The notes under the pieces were generated by a model, which was not told the DNA's origin, did no database searches, and saw only the letters and a program-made list of their open reading frames with translations. DNA of 64,000 bases from assembly GCA_036524855.1 (NCBI GenBank), contig DATDBL010000019.1, forward strand, positions 1 through 64,000. The letters run 5' to 3'. The stretch's first letter is position 1; the number at the start of each line of letters is the position of its first letter. Origin of the DNA: Aldersonia sp036524855 (GTDB lineage: Bacteria > Actinomycetota > Actinomycetes > Mycobacteriales > Mycobacteriaceae). Shown here in pieces: positions 18,314-27,367 of the stretch. The translations under genes were made by a program, and so were the position numbers.

Positions 18314-19324
18314 TTATTTGGCAAAACTGTGGTCAGTGGTTCTCGGTGCGCGGTCAGCTCTGTTGCGCCCTACCACGTCGACGAGCAGCTTGCCCGCGAG
18401 CGAGCGGGAGGCCTGATCCTGCTGGGCCCGCGCGACCTGCGCCAGGGGGTAGCGGCCGGCGATCGTGGTGGCGATCGCGCCCTCGCCTACCCAGCCGAAC
18501 ACGTCCTCGGCGCGCGCGGCCAGCTCACCCGGTCGGGCGGTGAAGTGCGCGACCGAGGGGCGGGTGACGGTGAGGGACTTGGCGGCCAGCGCGGCGAACT
18601 CGATCGCCGGCGGCGGGCCGCTGGCCGCGCCGATGACCACGAGCGTGCCGCGCACGGCGAGGCTCTGCAGATCCTCGGCGACGGTGTCCGCACCGACGCC
18701 GTCGTAAATCACGTCGACGCCGCGGCCCTCGGTGATCTCCTCGACCGCCGCGGCGAAGTTCTCGTAGCCGATCGCGTGGTCGGCGCCGCTGTCCACCGCG
18801 ATGCGCCGCTTCTCCGGGGTGGAGGCGGTGGCGATGACGGTGGCGCCCAAGTGGTGGGCGAGCTGGGTCAGCAGCCGGCCCACACCGCCCGCGGCCGAAT
18901 GCACCAGGACAGTGGAGTCCTTGCCGATCGCGTACGCGCTCGTGGCCAGGTAGTGCGCCGCGAGGCCCTGCATGAGCAGCGCCACCGCGTCGTCGGTGCC
19001 GATGTCGTCGGAAATCGCGACGACCCTCGCCTCGTCCAGGACGATCGTCTCGGCGAAGCTGCGCTGCCCGACGGGCCAGCCCACCCGGCGGCCGACCCAC
19101 TCGGGATCGACACCGGGACCGACCTTGCCGACCCGCCCGACACCCTCCACACCGGCGACGAACGGCGCCGGCAGCGCCCCGTTGCGCTGGTAGATGTCGA
19201 GGTAGTTGGCGCCGGCGGTCTGCACCGCGATCTGCAGCTGGCCTGCCGCGGGTTCGGGTGCGTCGATCTCGGTGAGGACGAGCTTGTCGGGCCCGCCGTT
19301 CTCGTTGACAACGACGGCTTTCAT
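18314..19324 (-). CDS. zinc-independent quinone oxidoreductase (MDR family)
   Basis: The 336-residue product starts at ATG 19324 (MKAVVVNENGGPDKLVL). It contains GANYLDIYQRNG, the QOR hallmark, and a Rossmann motif HSAAGGVGRLLTQLAHHLGA. The zinc-binding cysteines of alcohol dehydrogenases are absent. It should reduce a quinone or an enone with NADPH. It heads a unit with the CoA transferase. An operator-like palindrome lies about 160 bp upstream of its start, so it probably belongs to the same regulon as the LysR cluster. The C-terminal 20 residues are divergent and basic. Confidence 0.87.
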   Translation of the reverse strand: MKAVVVNENGGPDKLVLTEIDAPEPAAGQLQIAVQTAGANYLDIYQRNGALPAPFVAGVEGVGRVGKVGPGVDPEWVGRRVGWPVGQRSFAETIVLDEARVVAISDDIGTDDAVALLMQGLAAHYLATSAYAIGKDSTVLVHSAAGGVGRLLTQLAHHLGATVIATASTPEKRRIAVDSGADHAIGYENFAAAVEEITEGRGVDVIYDGVGADTVAEDLQSLAVRGTLVVIGAASGPPPAIEFAALAAKSLTVTRPSVAHFTARPGELAARAEDVFGWVGEGAIATTIAGRYPLAQVARAQQDQASRSLAGKLLVDVVGRNRADRAPRTTDHSFAK

Positions 19325-19458
19325 GACGGCCTTTCGGTGGTGACGGTCCCGAAGCCGCGCTCCGAGAAGACTACGGATGTTGAAAAAGCGCCTGCGCGAA
19401 CCGTTTCCCGCTCACTCGTTCACCCACGTCCCAGTATCGGCGGCGGGTGGTGGTGGCG

Positions 19459-19498
19459 GCAACCGACAATGCCGCGAAACGGTGGTGCAGAAGTGCAA
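19459..19498. promoter_or_regulatory. operator copy A of the GTGCAG palindrome regulon
   Basis: GTGCAG-AA-GTGCAA (19485-19498) is a variant of the perfect palindrome found at the other two sites. On the strand of the oxidoreductase gene it is followed, after 7 bp, by CGCGGCATTG and then CGGTTGCC. The same words follow the site in front of the transporter gene after 8 bp. The joint conservation suggests a shared promoter architecture rather than chance. Confidence 0.6.
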
Positions 19499-19513
19499 CC
19501 CCGGGGACGGTCG

Positions 19514-20437
19514 TCAGGGTCGGTGCGCCGCGGCGGCGGTGCGTTCGCCGAGCCGCCCGGCCAGTGCGGGCAACAGTGCGGTGCAGTCGTATCCGCCGGC
19601 GCCGTCCTCGACCATCCGGGTGTAGAGGGTGTGCACGGCGCGGGCGGTGTCGAGGCTGGTGTCGGTACCGGCACCGGCCTGCAGGGCGAGCGAGAGGTCC
19701 TTGAGCAGCAGCGTGCTGGTGAACCCGGGCGCGTAGTCGTGCGAGCTGGGTGCCGCGGCGACCACCCCGGGTGCGGGATACCATTCGCGCAGCGCGAAGT
19801 TCTCCCCGCTGGAGCTGACAGCGATGTCGTAGAACACGTCCGGGGCCAGGTCGAGCCGCTCGGCGAGCAGCAGGCCCTCACAGGTCGCGGCCAGGCAGAT
19901 GCCGAAGATCATGTTGTTGACGATCTTGGCGGCCTGCCCGGTGCCGCCGGCGCCGGTGTGCACGATCTTGGCGGCCATCGGCTCCACGAACACTTTGGCC
20001 CGCGCGTAGTCCTCGTCGGTGCCGCCGATCATGAACGTCAGTGTGCCCGCCGCCGCCTTGCCCACCCCTCCGGAGACGGGGGCGTCGACGAAGCGCAGGC
20101 CCCGCGCCGCGGCGAGCACGTGGAACTCCTTGGCGCTGTCGACGTCGATGGTGGAGGAGTCCAGGAACAGGGTGTGCGCCGACGCGCGGGCGAACAGCCC
20201 GTCCGGGCCGGTGAGCAGCTCGCGCACGTGCGCCCCGGTCGGCAGCATCGTGATCACCGCGTCGGCGTGCTCGGCGGCCTCGACCGCCGTGGAGTGGATC
20301 CGGATTCCGGCGAGTTCGGCTTCGGCCGCCGCCACCGGGTTGAGTTCCACGCCGCGTACGTCGTGGCCCGCGCCTGCCAGCCGCTGGGCCATCGGCAGGC
20401 CCATCTTGCCCAACCCGATGAATGCGATCACCGACAT
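19514..20437 (-). CDS. mmsB: 3-hydroxyisobutyrate dehydrogenase-type beta-hydroxyacid dehydrogenase
   Basis: The 307-residue product begins MSVIAFIGLGKMGLPMAQRL, the Rossmann signature of the family. It continues with FVDAPVSGGVGKAAAGTLTF, the substrate motif, and GQAAKIVNNM, which carries the catalytic lysine. It oxidises a 3-hydroxy acid to its semialdehyde with NAD(P). The upstream aldehyde dehydrogenase (90 bp gap, same strand) could take that semialdehyde on. Valine or isobutyrate degradation is one option, but acyl-CoA dehydrogenase and hydratase genes are missing, so another beta-hydroxy acid is possible. The symbol is by family. Confidence 0.85.
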   Translation of the reverse strand: MSVIAFIGLGKMGLPMAQRLAGAGHDVRGVELNPVAAAEAELAGIRIHSTAVEAAEHADAVITMLPTGAHVRELLTGPDGLFARASAHTLFLDSSTIDVDSAKEFHVLAAARGLRFVDAPVSGGVGKAAAGTLTFMIGGTDEDYARAKVFVEPMAAKIVHTGAGGTGQAAKIVNNMIFGICLAATCEGLLLAERLDLAPDVFYDIAVSSSGENFALREWYPAPGVVAAAPSSHDYAPGFTSTLLLKDLSLALQAGAGTDTSLDTARAVHTLYTRMVEDGAGGYDCTALLPALAGRLGERTAAAAHRP

Positions 20438-20527
20438 GTTGTTGCTCCCTTGGTATTTGCGTTTCGGCTCGGCACGCCGGGGGTGGGTGCCGAAAAGTCG
20501 TGCTGTTCGTGCGTGTGCCGCGGCGGG

Positions 20528-22030
20528 CTAGGCGCCGGGTATGCGGATGTTGATCTGTTTGGTTTGGGTGAAGCCGGCGATCATGCCTTCCAGCGAGGCT
20601 TCCCGGCCGACGCCGCTCTGCTTGTAGCCGCCGTAGGACTGACCGACCATCTGCCCGCCGCCCTGGTTGACCTGCACCCACCCGGTCTCGAGCGCGTGCG
20701 CGGTCCGCAACGCGCGCGACAGGTCGTGGGTCCACAGGTACGCGGCCAGCCCGTAGTGCGAGTCGTTGGCCATCGCGATCACCTCGGCTTCCTCGCGCCA
20801 CGGGATGACCACCACGACCGGGCCGAAGATCTCCTCCCGCGCGAGCCGCCAAGTGTTGTCGGCGCCGGCGAACACGGTCGGACCCAGGTAGTAGCCGTCG
20901 CTGCGGCCGATCGCCTGCGCCGACCCGTCGAGGGCGACGCTGATGCCCGGTGCGCGCAGCCCGTCCTCGACGAAGGAGTTCACCGACGCGAACTGCTTGT
21001 CGTTGATGATCGCGCCGATGTCGGTGGCCTCGTCGAGGGGGTTACCCACCACCTGCTCGCCCAGGGTCGCGACGAGCCGGGTGAGCACGTCGTCGTAGAC
21101 GTCCTCGTGCAGGAACAGCCGCGACCCGGCGGTGCAGCTCTGCCCTTGGCGGTGTACCCGCGTGGACAGCAGCAGATTGGCGATCAGATCGTCGTCCTCG
21201 ACGGCGTCGGGAAACACGATGGACGGGTTCTTGCCACCGAGTTCCAGCGACACGTGCGCCAGGCGTTCGCCGGCCTCGCGGGCGACGTGGCGGCCCACCT
21301 CGGTCGAGCCGGTGAAGGACACCTTGTCCACGCCGGGGTGGCGGACCAGGCGTTCACCGGCCACCGATCCGCGTCCGGTGATCACGTTGAGCACCCCCGC
21401 GGGCAGGTGTTCGGCGCAGATCTCGGCCAGCAGCAGCAGGCTCAGCGGCGCCGCCTCGGCGGCCTTGACCACGACGGTGTTGCCCGCGGCCAGCGCGGCG
21501 GGCAGCTTGAATCCCGCGATCATCAGCGGGGAGTTCCACGGCAGGATCGCGCCGACCACCCCGAGCGGCTCGAGCCGGGTGTACTGCAGTTGCTCATCGC
21601 CGGCGGGCAGCACGGTGCCCTTGGTTTCCCCGGCGATTCCGGCGAAGTAGCGGAACAAGTTCGCCAGCGTCGCCGCCTCGGGGCGGGCCTGGGTGCGGAT
21701 CGCGTTGCCGGTGTCGAGGGCGGTCAGCGCGGCGAGGTCCTCGATGCGGGCCTCGATCGCGTCCGCGACGGCGCCCAGTGCCCGCTGCCGGCCGGTGAAG
21801 TGCCGGGCCCGCCACGCGGGGAACGCGGCCCGCGCCGCCGCGACGGCGCGATCGACGTCGCCCTCGTCCGCGGCCGGCACCCGGCCGATGACGTGACCAC
21901 GCAGGATCGGTGTCGTGACCTCGCTCCAGCGCCCGCTCGCCGCCGCCACCCACCGGCCGTCGATGAACATGGGGTAGTCCCGGGCGGGCGGGATACCCAG
22001 GGTCTGCGGGGACAACTCGACAACGGTCAT
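20528..22030 (-). CDS. NAD(P)-dependent aldehyde dehydrogenase
   Basis: The 500-residue product starts at ATG 22030. Motifs are PWNSPLMIAGFKLPAALAAG, FTGSTEVGRHVA, LELGGKNPSIVF with the general-base glutamate, and QGQSCTAGSRL with the catalytic cysteine. It ends GGYKQSGVGREASLEG. The sequence is a class of broad aldehyde dehydrogenase. It lacks the CoA-binding features of methylmalonate-semialdehyde dehydrogenases, so a free acid is the likely product. It leads a unit with the beta-hydroxyacid dehydrogenase and is divergent from the LysR gene across a 214-bp region that carries the palindrome. Confidence 0.87.
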   Translation of the reverse strand: MTVVELSPQTLGIPPARDYPMFIDGRWVAAASGRWSEVTTPILRGHVIGRVPAADEGDVDRAVAAARAAFPAWRARHFTGRQRALGAVADAIEARIEDLAALTALDTGNAIRTQARPEAATLANLFRYFAGIAGETKGTVLPAGDEQLQYTRLEPLGVVGAILPWNSPLMIAGFKLPAALAAGNTVVVKAAEAAPLSLLLLAEICAEHLPAGVLNVITGRGSVAGERLVRHPGVDKVSFTGSTEVGRHVAREAGERLAHVSLELGGKNPSIVFPDAVEDDDLIANLLLSTRVHRQGQSCTAGSRLFLHEDVYDDVLTRLVATLGEQVVGNPLDEATDIGAIINDKQFASVNSFVEDGLRAPGISVALDGSAQAIGRSDGYYLGPTVFAGADNTWRLAREEIFGPVVVVIPWREEAEVIAMANDSHYGLAAYLWTHDLSRALRTAHALETGWVQVNQGGGQMVGQSYGGYKQSGVGREASLEGMIAGFTQTKQINIRIPGA

Positions 22031-22208
22031 GACAGTGACTCCTCCGTCTCAATGGGATACGCTGCGCGGCAATCGGTTCCGCCTCGCCCCCCAGGGGTCG
22101 TCGGCGGCGGCGCGTACGCCTCGGCCGGTGATTCGCGCGGCCGTTTGGCTGTCTCCACGATGCGGCGTGGCGCACGGTGGCGTCAATCCTCAGCATCACG
22201 CCGCCCAT

Positions 22209-22222
22209 GTGCAGAACTGCAC
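22209..22222. promoter_or_regulatory. operator copy B of the GTGCAG palindrome regulon
   Basis: GTGCAG-AA-CTGCAC is a perfect 6-bp inverted repeat around an AA centre. It lies 22 bp before the LysR start and 178 bp before the divergent aldehyde dehydrogenase start. LysR proteins typically bind dyads in such gaps and repress themselves from sites near their own start. Identical arms recur upstream of the transporter at 23274. Confidence 0.6.
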
Positions 22223-22244
22223 ACGCCGGGTAGAGTCCACCGGT

Positions 22245-23231
22245 ATGGTCGCCGGCGTGTCGACACCGCACCCGGGACGAACATCGGCCCGGGGCGGGTC
22301 CGGGGACGCCCGCGCCGCGATCGATCTGCGGCAGGTCCGGGCCGACGACTTCCGGTATCTGAGCGCCATCGCCCGCACCGGCACCCGCCGCTCGGCCGCA
22401 CTGGACCTCGGGGTCGATCACACCACGGTGTCGCGGCGCATCCACGCCCTGGAGAAGACGCTCGACGTGCGGCTGATCGAACGCGGCGCGGTCGGGTGGG
22501 AACTGACCGACATCGGCCGCGCCGTCGCCGAGCGGGCCCGCGCGATCGAGGAATCCCTGCAACAGGCCGTCGACGCCGCGGTCGGCAACCCCGGCGGCTC
22601 GCTGCGCGGGCGGGTGCGGGTCACCGCCCCGGACGGGTTCGGCACCCTGTTCGTGACGCCCGCGCTGGCCCGGCTGCGGCTGCACCACCCGGACCTGTCG
22701 GTGGAGCTGCTGACCGCGACCCGGCAGATGAACCTGCAGCAATCCGGGTTCGACGTGGCGATCGCGGTCGGCACCCCGGTCAACAGCCGCCTCGTCACCG
22801 AAACGATCGGCACCTACTCGATGGGCATCTACGCCACCCAGGAGTATCTCGACCGGTACGGCACACCCGGATCGGTCCGCGAGGTCCGCGACCACCCGAT
22901 CATCTTCTTCGTCGACTCGCTGCTGCAGGTCGGCGACCTCGACCTGGACCGCCACCTGCCCGGTGCCACCGCGAAATTCATGTCCACCGGCATCTTCGCT
23001 CACGTCGAAGCCACCCGCGCGGGCGGGGGAATCGGGTTGCTGCCCGCGTTCATGGCATGCCGGCACCCCGAGCTGATCCGGCTGCTGCCCCGCGAGGTCG
23101 ACGTGCACCTGAGCTTCTCCCTGGCCGCGCGCCGGGAGAACCTCACGAACCCGACCGTGCGCGCGGTCCGCGACGCCGTCCACGCCGAAGCCGCCCGCCG
23201 CCGCACCGAACTGCTACCCCCCGTCAGCTAG
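22245..23231 (+). CDS. LysR-family transcriptional regulator
   Basis: The 328-residue product is called from ATG 22245; GTG 22257 is an alternative. Its winged helix-turn-helix reads FRYLSAIARTGTRRSAALDL followed by HTTVSRRIHALEKTLDVRLI. The C-terminal periplasmic-binding-like domain follows (GRVRVTAPDGFGTLFVTPAL, then FDVAIAVGTPVNSRLV). It lies between the dehydrogenase unit and the transporter gene, and a GTGCAG palindrome occurs in every control region nearby, so it is the obvious regulator. Its inducer should be the transported acid or a CoA derivative. A strong hairpin follows its stop codon. Confidence 0.9.
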   Translation: MVAGVSTPHPGRTSARGGSGDARAAIDLRQVRADDFRYLSAIARTGTRRSAALDLGVDHTTVSRRIHALEKTLDVRLIERGAVGWELTDIGRAVAERARAIEESLQQAVDAAVGNPGGSLRGRVRVTAPDGFGTLFVTPALARLRLHHPDLSVELLTATRQMNLQQSGFDVAIAVGTPVNSRLVTETIGTYSMGIYATQEYLDRYGTPGSVREVRDHPIIFFVDSLLQVGDLDLDRHLPGATAKFMSTGIFAHVEATRAGGGIGLLPAFMACRHPELIRLLPREVDVHLSFSLAARRENLTNPTVRAVRDAVHAEAARRRTELLPPVS

Positions 23232-23240
23232 CACCACGGC

Positions 23241-23270
23241 CGCACCCGCTGGCCCCGCCCAGCGGGTGCG
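23241..23270 (+). terminator. hairpin terminator after the LysR gene
   Basis: CGCACCCGCTGG and CCAGCGGGTGCG form a perfect 12-bp stem around a 6-nt loop, starting 10 bp after the LysR stop codon. No U-tract follows, which is common for actinobacterial hairpins. It insulates the transporter gene from read-through. Confidence 0.7.
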
Positions 23271-23273
23271 GTG

Positions 23274-23314
23274 GTGCAGTTCTGCACCAGTGTGGCGCGG
23301 CATTGGCGGTTGCC
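23274..23314. promoter_or_regulatory. operator copy C of the GTGCAG palindrome regulon
   Basis: GTGCAG-TT-CTGCAC (23274-23287) is a perfect palindrome immediately after the LysR terminator and about 150 bp before the transporter start. It is followed by CGCGGCATTG and GCGGTTGCC, shared with copy A. This arrangement marks the transporter as part of the LysR regulon. Confidence 0.6.
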
Positions 23315-23435
23315 CGGAACGGAAAAGCGGCCGAACATTTCATGGACGACGTGCTCGCCCTCACAGGCCGTTCGCGCACCCTCCCCGACCACCCACCTCG
23401 GACCACCCCGAATCTCGGACCACTCAGGAGTTCAC

Positions 23436-24830
23436 ATGGATCACCCGTCCCCGACCGGCCACGGCGCCGCCACCGCGCCCGCGCGGTCCGGGCTCAAGAA
23501 GGTCGTCGCGGCCTCGATGGCAGGCACGGTCGTCGAGTGGTACGAGTTCTTCATCTACGGCACCGCCGCCACCCTGGTGTTCAGCAAGATCTTCTTCTCC
23601 TCCGGCATGAACGAACTCACCGCGATCCTCGCCGCATTCGTCACCTACGCCGTCGGTTTCGTCGCCCGCCCCCTCGGCGGCATCGTGTTCGGGTACTACG
23701 GCGACAAATACGGGCGCAAGAAGCTGCTCCAGTTCAGCCTGATCCTCGTCGGTAGCGCCACCTTCCTGATGGGCTGTCTGCCCACCTACAACCAGATCGG
23801 TGTGTGGGCACCGACCCTGCTGGTGCTGCTGCGCTTCGTGCAGGGCTTCGCGGTCGGCGGCGAATGGGGCGGGGCAGTGCTGCTCGTCGCCGAGCACAGT
23901 CCCGATCGGCGGCGCGGATTCTGGGCCAGCTGGCCGCAGGCCGGGGTGCCCGCCGGCAACCTGATCGCCACCGTGGTGCTGCTCGCGCTCACCGCCGCCC
24001 TGCCCGAATCGTCGTTTTTGAGCTGGGGTTGGCGGATCGCGTTCTGGCTGTCCGCAGTGATCGTGTTTATCGGCTACTACATCCGCACCAAGATCTCCGA
24101 CGCCCCGATCTTCCTCGCCGCCCAGCAGGAGGAGGAGATCGCGTCCGCGTCGCGGTTCGGCGCCGTCGAGGTCGTCAAGCGCTATCCCCGTGGGGTGTTG
24201 ACCGCGATGGGTCTGCGCTTCGGCGAGAACATCATGTACTACCTGCTGGTCACCTTCTCCATCACCTATCTCAAGATCGTGGTCGGCACTGACACCAGCA
24301 CCATCCTGTGGTGGATGCTCGTCGCCCACGCCGTCCACTTCGTCGCCATCCCGCTGGCCGGGCAGCTCTCCGACCGGATCGGGCGCCGCCCGGTGTACCT
24401 GATCGGCGCGGTGATGGCCGGCCTCTGGGGCTTCTACGCCTATCCCATGATGAACAGCAACAACGGCGCGATCATCATGACCGCCATCACCATCGGCCTG
24501 ATCTTCCACGCGTTCATGTACGCCGCCCAGCCCGCCACCATGGCCGAGATGTTCCCCACCCGGATGCGCTACTCCGGTGTCTCGGTCGGCTACCAGGTGA
24601 CCTCGATCCTCGCCGGATCCCTCGCCCCGATCATCGCCGTCGGCCTGCTCGAGAAATTCGACTCCGCCGTCCCGATCGCCTGGTACCTCGCCATCGCCTG
24701 CGCGATCACCGTGATCGCCGTGCTCTGCGCCCGCGAAACCAAAGGCATCTCGCTGGAAAGCATCGATCGCGCCGATGCCGCCCGCGCCGCAGCCGAGACC
24801 CGCGACCACGCACAGGTCGGCTCGAAATAG
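23436..24830 (+). CDS. MHS-family (metabolite:H+ symporter) MFS transporter
   Basis: The 464-residue product starts at ATG 23436 with CAGGAG upstream. It has twelve predicted membrane helices and the MHS hallmarks: GTVVEWYEFFIYGTAATLVF near the N-terminus, ARPLGGIVFGYYGDKYGRKK in the loop between helices 2 and 3, and RFVQGFAVGGEWGGAVLL. Members of this group (ShiA, KgtP, PcaT types) import carboxylic acids with protons. Together with the CoA transferase and dehydrogenases it indicates uptake and catabolism of an organic acid. The gene sits under a GTGCAG palindrome. Confidence 0.88.
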   Translation: MDHPSPTGHGAATAPARSGLKKVVAASMAGTVVEWYEFFIYGTAATLVFSKIFFSSGMNELTAILAAFVTYAVGFVARPLGGIVFGYYGDKYGRKKLLQFSLILVGSATFLMGCLPTYNQIGVWAPTLLVLLRFVQGFAVGGEWGGAVLLVAEHSPDRRRGFWASWPQAGVPAGNLIATVVLLALTAALPESSFLSWGWRIAFWLSAVIVFIGYYIRTKISDAPIFLAAQQEEEIASASRFGAVEVVKRYPRGVLTAMGLRFGENIMYYLLVTFSITYLKIVVGTDTSTILWWMLVAHAVHFVAIPLAGQLSDRIGRRPVYLIGAVMAGLWGFYAYPMMNSNNGAIIMTAITIGLIFHAFMYAAQPATMAEMFPTRMRYSGVSVGYQVTSILAGSLAPIIAVGLLEKFDSAVPIAWYLAIACAITVIAVLCARETKGISLESIDRADAARAAAETRDHAQVGSK

Positions 24831-25173
24831 CCGCTCAGCCGTGCGGCGCCACCCCCGGACCGTGCACGCCGACACCCGCGGCGGTGCACAGTCGGGTGCC
24901 ACACCCCCGTCCGCCCGCACCAGCCCGGAACGACAGACCAGCCACCGACGGCTGCGGCGCGCTGGTCGTCATGCCGGTCTGACCCGAATCCTCTTCTACC
25001 GCAGAGGTAACCACGCACCCGGGTACCGGATCGTGGATATTGTTGTTGGGCAGTGGATTCAACGACCGGGCTTCCCCCGCCGCCGATGAAGACCTTCGGC
25101 CCGATGATCCCCCGCCGCCTCGCGGTGCGCTCGAGATCCCGATACCGTGGCGGGCGCTGAGGTTGATCATTTC
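24831..25173. other. 343 bp without a confident gene
   Basis: This gap lies between the convergent transporter and NAD(P)-binding genes. A minus-strand reading near 25040-25130 (ARRRGIIGPKVFIGGGGSPV) looks protein-like but has no start, stop or family support, so it may be a gene fragment. No clear terminator was identified. Confidence 0.35.
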
Positions 25174-25842
25174 CTATCGCTGCTGTGCGGAGAGTGCCTC
25201 GGGGATGGGAGTATCGCCATCGCCGAACTCGATCATGCGCCCGGCAGTCGAGGCGTCGTCGTCCAGTACTCCAGCGATTACGAGGGCCACGTTGGCCCGA
25301 GAGGTGCGGTGGTGTGCGTCGGAGTGCTGGCCGGAGACGACATCGATCTTGCCGCTGGGCTCGTCCAAGGTCAGGAGGCCAGGAGCGACGATCGTCCAGT
25401 CCAGGCCCGAAGCCCGCAGGTGGTCGTCCGCGTCGGCCTTGGCCTGGGCGTAGGGGTAGAACGGATCGTCCGCGGGCACGCCGTGGTCCTGGCCGGCGCC
25501 CATGTACGACACCATGACGAAGCGCCTCACCCCGGCCTTCTGGGCGGCGTCGATGGTCCGGATCGCCGCGTCCCGGTCGACGGCGTAGGTTCGCTCCGGG
25601 TTGCCTCCGCCGGCCCCGGCACTCCACACCACGGCGTCCTGGCAGCGCAACTGCTCGGCGATCTCGTCGACGGAGAGCTTCTCGACGTCGGCGACCACAG
25701 CAGTCGCGCCGGTCTGCTCGACGTCGTCGGTGTGGTGGGGGTTACGGAAGATGCTGGTGACGTCGTTGCCACCGGACTGCAGCAGCGGCGCCAGGATGAG
25801 CGCGATCTTGCCGTGGCCGCCGATGATGGACACGCGGGACAT
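25174..25842 (-). CDS. NAD(P)H-binding (atypical SDR) protein
   Basis: The 222-residue product starts at ATG 25842 behind AAGGGAG; a longer frame to 25923 looks non-coding. It begins MSRVSIIGGHGKIALILAPL, the glycine-rich nucleotide motif of atypical short-chain dehydrogenases (YwnB/HSCARG-like). Further motifs are DAVVWSAGAGGGNPERTYAV and FVMVSYMGAGQDHG; SGLDWTIVAPGLLTLDEPSG is typical of the NAD(P)H-binding domain. The Tyr-x-x-x-Lys pair is weak (YPYAQAKADAD), so it may be a sensor or reductase. It is divergent from the ATPase/TPR module. Confidence 0.82.
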   Translation of the reverse strand: MSRVSIIGGHGKIALILAPLLQSGGNDVTSIFRNPHHTDDVEQTGATAVVADVEKLSVDEIAEQLRCQDAVVWSAGAGGGNPERTYAVDRDAAIRTIDAAQKAGVRRFVMVSYMGAGQDHGVPADDPFYPYAQAKADADDHLRASGLDWTIVAPGLLTLDEPSGKIDVVSGQHSDAHHRTSRANVALVIAGVLDDDASTAGRMIEFGDGDTPIPEALSAQQR

Positions 25843-25990
25843 AGCAGTTCTCCCTTGAAAGGGGTTCTCCTTGAAGGACGGGAACCCATCTCGATGGCAG
25901 ATTACGCCCCGCCCCTCCCGCACACGGCGATCCCCGGGAATGCGGTCCCGGAGTTAGTCCACTACGGCTTCCTCTGTTCTGCGACACGGC

Positions 25991-27367
25991 ATGGCGTGGA
26001 TTACTGCAACGTACGCTGACGACGTGACACCGGACGACGAGGATTTCCTCACCGAGCTGTACCAGGCACTGCATCAGGAAGCTGTCGGTCCGGAGTCTCC
26101 ATACTATGTCGCTCTCGAAAGGCTGCCGGGCAACGTACTCGGGCAGGATGCCGTTCCGCGCCTGGGGCGAGAGATACGACGCAGCACAGTAGGCAATGCC
26201 TTCTTCTTGTCCGGGTTGCGCGGCTCGGGAAAGTCGAGTCAGCTCAAGCGGCTGCGCAGGGACCTCGGCGAGATCGGCTTCGCTGTCCTGATGGCGGACG
26301 CGGAGAACTACCTCGACCTGCGCCGGCCCCTCGACGTCACGCAGATGCTTTTCTTTCTCGTCGGCGCAATTTGGGACGAAGCCGTCGAGCTCGGTTGGCT
26401 CGAGCGCGATGCCGTCACCGGCGGTGGATGGGACCGACTCAAGGACTGGCTGAAGTCGCTGCCCAACCGGATCACGCCAACGGAACTCGAGGTCGGTGGC
26501 GAGGTCGGCATTCCCGAGGTCGTGAAAGGTAATGTGGTCCTGCGCGCCGAGATTCGCGAGAATCCGGACTTCGTCAAGAAGCTCGACTCCTTCCTGCGGG
26601 GACGTCAGGCAGAGCTGCTCGGGGAGGCCCGGCGCATCGTCGCCGACATGGTCGAGGCCATTCGAGTCCGGTGGACGGGGGATTCGTGGAAGGGCCTGGT
26701 CGTCATCGTCGACTCGCTCGACCACAACAGGGCTATCGAGACGGAGAACTTCAACGACGTTCGCCGAGCCCTGGCCAACCTGTTCGACCTCGACCGCGAC
26801 AAGCTGATCCTGCCGTCGTGCAGGATGGTGTTCACGCTCCCGAGTTACGTAAGAGCGACGGGGGCCGGCGCACGCTACCTGACGAACGTCAAGGTTCTTG
26901 AGCGCGAGGGCAATCCGTACGCGCCGGGGGTCGATGCACTCCGCGAGATTCTCCGCAAGCGTGTGCCAGGTCGAGCACTCGACCGACTGTTTGCGGACGA
27001 CGCGTTGGTCGAGCAGCTGATCTTGGCTTCTGGCGGCCACCTGAGGATGCTGCTCGGTCTCGCCGTCGAGCTGATCACCCAGGCAGAGGTGCTTCCCGTC
27101 GATATGCCAACGGTCGAGTCGTCGATCCAGCAGGTACGCAACACCTTGCTGCCGATACCGTTCGACCAACTCGCCCTCTTGCGCACGGTATCGGACACCC
27201 AGCAGCTTCCGCTCGGTTCGGAGGACGAGTGGCACATCGTCGCAGAACTGCTCAACGAACGATTGGTCCTGGGATATCAGAACGGGGAGCCCTGGTACTG
27301 CGTCCATCCGTTGCTGCGCGACAGAGTAGACCGCGACAGAGAAGAAGATGCCACAACCCGAACGTGA
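25991..27367 (+). CDS. P-loop ATPase of a two-gene ATPase-TPR module
   Basis: The 458-residue product (ATG 25991; GTG 26024 is an alternative) has Walker A GLRGSGKSS at residues 75-83 and a Walker B-like GLVVIVDSLDH at 235-245. ASGGHLRMLLGLAVELI near the C-terminus resembles the sensor-2/lid region of STAND- or ORC/Cdc6-like AAA ATPases. A C-terminal part resembling a winged helix follows. No nuclease, protease or membrane domain was recognised. Its last 20 bases overlap the TPR gene, so the two are translationally coupled. Such coupled NTPase/TPR pairs are known from predicted biological-conflict systems. The function here is inferred, and a signalling or transport role is possible. Confidence 0.7.
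   Translation: MAWITATYADDVTPDDEDFLTELYQALHQEAVGPESPYYVALERLPGNVLGQDAVPRLGREIRRSTVGNAFFLSGLRGSGKSSQLKRLRRDLGEIGFAVLMADAENYLDLRRPLDVTQMLFFLVGAIWDEAVELGWLERDAVTGGGWDRLKDWLKSLPNRITPTELEVGGEVGIPEVVKGNVVLRAEIRENPDFVKKLDSFLRGRQAELLGEARRIVADMVEAIRVRWTGDSWKGLVVIVDSLDHNRAIETENFNDVRRALANLFDLDRDKLILPSCRMVFTLPSYVRATGAGARYLTNVKVLEREGNPYAPGVDALREILRKRVPGRALDRLFADDALVEQLILASGGHLRMLLGLAVELITQAEVLPVDMPTVESSIQQVRNTLLPIPFDQLALLRTVSDTQQLPLGSEDEWHIVAELLNERLVLGYQNGEPWYCVHPLLRDRVDRDREEDATTRT

Noticed and set aside
17864..23755. A 1963-codon open frame on the plus strand across the second catabolic locus
   Set aside because: It is antisense to five well-supported genes, has low-complexity arginine/glycine-rich content and no domain; long antisense frames are expected at this GC content.
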